From NCBI GenBank assembly GCA_003344405.1, contig NOWV01000327.1, forward strand, positions 1 to 47,512: a DNA stretch of 47,512 nucleotides, read 5' to 3'. Positions within the stretch are counted from its first letter, which is position 1; every line of letters starts with the position of its first letter. The translations under genes were made by a program, and so were the position numbers. This DNA comes from Trichoplax sp. H2 (Eukaryota > Placozoa > Uniplacotomia > Trichoplacea). Below are positions 45,701 to 47,512 of the stretch, one piece after another. A model generated the notes under the pieces. It searched no databases and was not told the DNA's origin. It worked only from the letters and a program-made list of their open reading frames with translations.

Positions 45701-46381
45701 ATCCTACACAGCTTCAGTATGTAATAGCCAGAAAATAGTTTTAAAGAATGACCATTAGATATACGATAATGGATATTTCAGATATCGATAAGATCAAACA
45801 CATTTCAAATATGAAGTTATTCTATCTCGTCCATTAGTTACTTGAACATTCCGTGCATAAGTAGTGTACGAGTATAATAGCAAAATTAAATATGAAGAAG
45901 GATTTCAATATTAAAATATATTGTGCATACACAGAATTATATATATGAATACTCCAACATAGATAATATACTGTATGTAGGAACTTATGTAAAGATTAAG
46001 CTACAGACATGGGACTTCTAAATATCAAGAAATTAGCTGTATATCATTATACTACTGGAATATATTTTAATCATTCTATTTCTTTCTCATTTACAGGCGG
46101 CATTAATATACCATTCAATTATCTTTATCCCCACCTTAGTTTCCAGAAGTGATACTTTCCTCTTATCGCTATCCTGGTCAATGTTTAGTATTTCTATGCT
46201 ACTTTATTTAGGCACTGCTCTTTATAAAGCCATCAAAAATTCAAAGAACATTATCAAGGTTATTACTCCATCAGAAAACCTCAATGTTAGCCTTAGAAGT
46301 ATTAAGCAATCATCTCGAGGTGTCCAGTACAAAAATTATTATGAAGAAAAACCACCACAGTATGCTCTTGAAGAGTTTTAA
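39714..46381 (+). CDS. divergent SLC6-family transporter, paralog C
   Basis: Eleven supported exons: 40436-40574, 41138-41272, 42867-43158, 43432-43558, 43730-43974, 44147-44271, 44371-44489, 44752-44883, 45160-45256, 45364-45464, 46097-46381 (599 codons with stop). The start is not certain: an ATG at 39714 directly before GTAAAA would parallel genes A and B. Landmarks: KQLSTLPAIVAAGGGGAF (TM1 end), LPGAYLEMTVGQLSGKGPI (TM2), CGNSWNNGVTC (EL2 disulfide), FAISSGCFVYFGSRN (TM6), VVEDLP, VFVFARC, and a tail ending QYALEEF. Na1-site Asn residues are Gln (TM1) and Val (TM7), and the gating Arg is Thr. The 99-base stretch 44272-44370 is treated as an intron because A and B have introns there, although it stays open. 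Its EL2 is rich in Pro, Asn and Thr and longer than in typical SLC6 proteins. Confidence 0.83.
39790..40305 (+). repeat. tandem duplication, 255-bp unit
   Basis: Unit 1 starts at 39790 (AAGGCTTTAGTTAGTAAATT) and unit 2 at 40045 (AAGGCTTTGGCTAGTAAATT). Similarity continues through GATTGAATTTAAA, GCAGATATGCATTAGGGATAG-like text and GTCC.ATAAAAT..ATATTAGTCA. It lies in the inferred first intron of gene C. Confidence 0.85.
41273..42866. other. 1.6-kb intron of SLC6 gene C
   Basis: GTACTG donor and GCGATAG acceptor. It contains the 138-bp tandem repeat at 41448-41728 and otherwise no recognisable feature; the minus-strand ORF at 41556-41753 lies in that repeat. Confidence 0.6.
41448..41728 (+). 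repeat. tandem duplication, about 138-bp unit
   Basis: CACATTTTATATAATAAGTG then ATGCTGCAGC at 41451, and CACATATTTTATACAATAAG then ATGCTGCAGC at 41586. Both continue through AACCTCTGAAT and end in GTTGGATACTG-type text followed by AGTATCCAA..TAGCT. Confidence 0.8.
43296..43321. repeat. 26-bp perfect palindrome in intron of gene C
   Basis: The arm ATACTGTAGTATT is followed without spacer by its exact reverse complement. It lies between exons 42867-43158 and 43432-43558. Confidence 0.9.
44272..44370 (+). other. in-frame, stop-free intron of SLC6 gene C (exitron-like)
   Basis: Bounded by GTGTTA and TTCATTTTAG, it is 99 bases (33 codons) long with no in-frame stop, so both spliced and retained forms would be translated. 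Genes A and B have ordinary introns (391 and 288 bases) at exactly this position and phase, and the retained peptide would lie between TM7 and the start of EL4. Confidence 0.55.
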
Positions 46382-47512
46382 AGAAAGTTTTCAATTATAC
46401 CAATCATCTTAGGCTACAGTTTTATATGTTAGTGTTTGCTGGATAAGAACACGGATGATATAATCTATCAAAAATACCACTTAGGCTCTGAATTATGGCT
46501 TACTCATATCTAACATAAAGTTAAACGACTGTTTTGTCGGTTATTTGACTATTTAAGAAAACAAGAGTTAGTGAAACATCAATTTCTATCATACACAAGT
46601 AGAGTTTCATATCTTGAACGATATTCATATTAATTTTGTTTTCTTGTTGTTATTTTACCTACTACATCATAGTTAGTATGAACTAAAAGTAAATTTAAGA
46701 TTCAAGTACGAAATAGTGCATTATATTTGATTTAAATGATCTTTCTCCGTTTGTGTTTAAATGACTTTAATAAAAATACTTTCAAAATCTCTGAGACTAG
46801 CATCTGTTTCCCATTTCGACAATTTCAAAGTCCAAAACTTTCCTTACGATAGTTATTCGTAGCAAATTTAAACTGCATCATGATGCCCATTCTAGCAAAT
46901 GATAAGGATATTGCATTCCCATCTTAATGAAGGAAACCTTTAAGATTTCGGCTAACCTTATTCTTGCTGATCCTAACTACACACATTTCATTCAGCACAT
47001 TTCAATGGATCTTATAATTAAATTACAATTCTGGTGAAAGAAACTATACCCTAAAGATCGCTATTAGGATTTTTTAATTTTAGCTCATTCAACTTCGCCA
47101 TTATGCTCAACTTGATTTTACCACATCTTTTAACCTGTCGCGAAAGCTCTTAATTCAATGGATATAAAGGAATCCAATTCGTTTCAATGGAATACTAATT
47201 GCGATTTGATCTTAAACCACAAAATATATTTTCGATGATCGACCCTATAGCAATGTACTGCCATTCTATTAGTTAAATCATCGCTAATCTCATTTAGGAA
47301 AATCTTTTTTTAAGATTGCGGTTCTTTTTTTACCTCTGAATTTAGTAACTCGATACCCTACCGTATATAGCCATCCGTACTCTAGCATACTATAGAATCT
47401 ATAGTATCTATAGCCTACGGACATAAGCTACTAAATATGTCTTAAGATAAATATAGAAAGTCGCGCTACCCTACATCAATACTAAACATGGCTAATAGTC
47501 TACAATCCCAAT
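46382..47512. other. flank downstream of SLC6 gene C
   Basis: No gene recognised. AATAAA occurs at about 46768 and might be a poly(A) signal. A 17-base palindrome (ACTATAGA-A-TCTATAGT) is at 47389-47405. Confidence 0.5.

Noticed and set aside
1-47512. tRNA, rRNA, CRISPR array or bacterial operon features
   Set aside because: Nothing with a cloverleaf, rRNA core or regular spacer-repeat pattern was seen, and the split genes show the DNA is eukaryotic.

Overview
The window looks like nuclear DNA of a small-genome, early-branching animal. It is strongly A+T rich. Genes are split into many short exons by introns of about 0.1-0.9 kb (one of 2.3 kb and one of 1.6 kb) with GT..AG ends. The protein families are typical of animals: SLC35F3/F4-like carriers, an axonemal SAXO-like protein, and SLC6 neurotransmitter-transporter-type proteins. 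A placozoan (Trichoplax/Hoilungia type) is my best guess, but this is inference from composition, intron style and gene content, not from a marker gene. All exon models were built by eye from splice signals, reading phase and agreement between paralogs.

Layout, all genes on the + strand. (1) 59-742: last two exons of an SLC35F3/F4-like gene cut by the window start. (2) 743-3903: no convincing gene, apart from one doubtful small ORF and a degenerate tandem repeat. (3) 3904-5969: a complete six-exon SLC35F3/F4-like gene (373 aa), tandem paralog of the first. Its last two exons and the introns around them are almost identical to copy 1, while the 3' flanks are old and diverged, which suggests gene conversion. 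(4) 5970-9210: no gene seen; a GC-richer island lies at about 6781-7260. (5) 9211-12310: a six-exon SAXO/TEX45-like gene (471 aa) with a near-perfect RFX X-box in intron 1. (6) 12311-16816: gene-poor, with repeats and hairpins. (7) 16817-46381: a cluster of three tandem SLC6-family genes, called A (to 23402), B (to 34176) and C (to 46381). Each has 11 visible coding exons with the same intron phases and nearly the same exon lengths. Spacers contain locally duplicated repeats, an unidentified ORF nested in an intron of gene B, and a two-exon-like fragment near 37405-37748. (8) 46382-47512: no gene seen.

The most interesting result is the SLC6 cluster. All three proteins keep the SLC6 frame (TM1 before an NGGGAF-type turn, the extracellular C..SWN..C disulfide motif, TM6 and TM7-TM12). 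By hand alignment, all three replace the two asparagines of the Na1 sodium site: Gln in TM1, and Ile or Val in TM7. They also lose the TM1 gating arginine. They look like a lineage-specific group of divergent, perhaps sodium-independent or non-transporting, SLC6 proteins. Their start codon appears to sit alone on a separate first exon.
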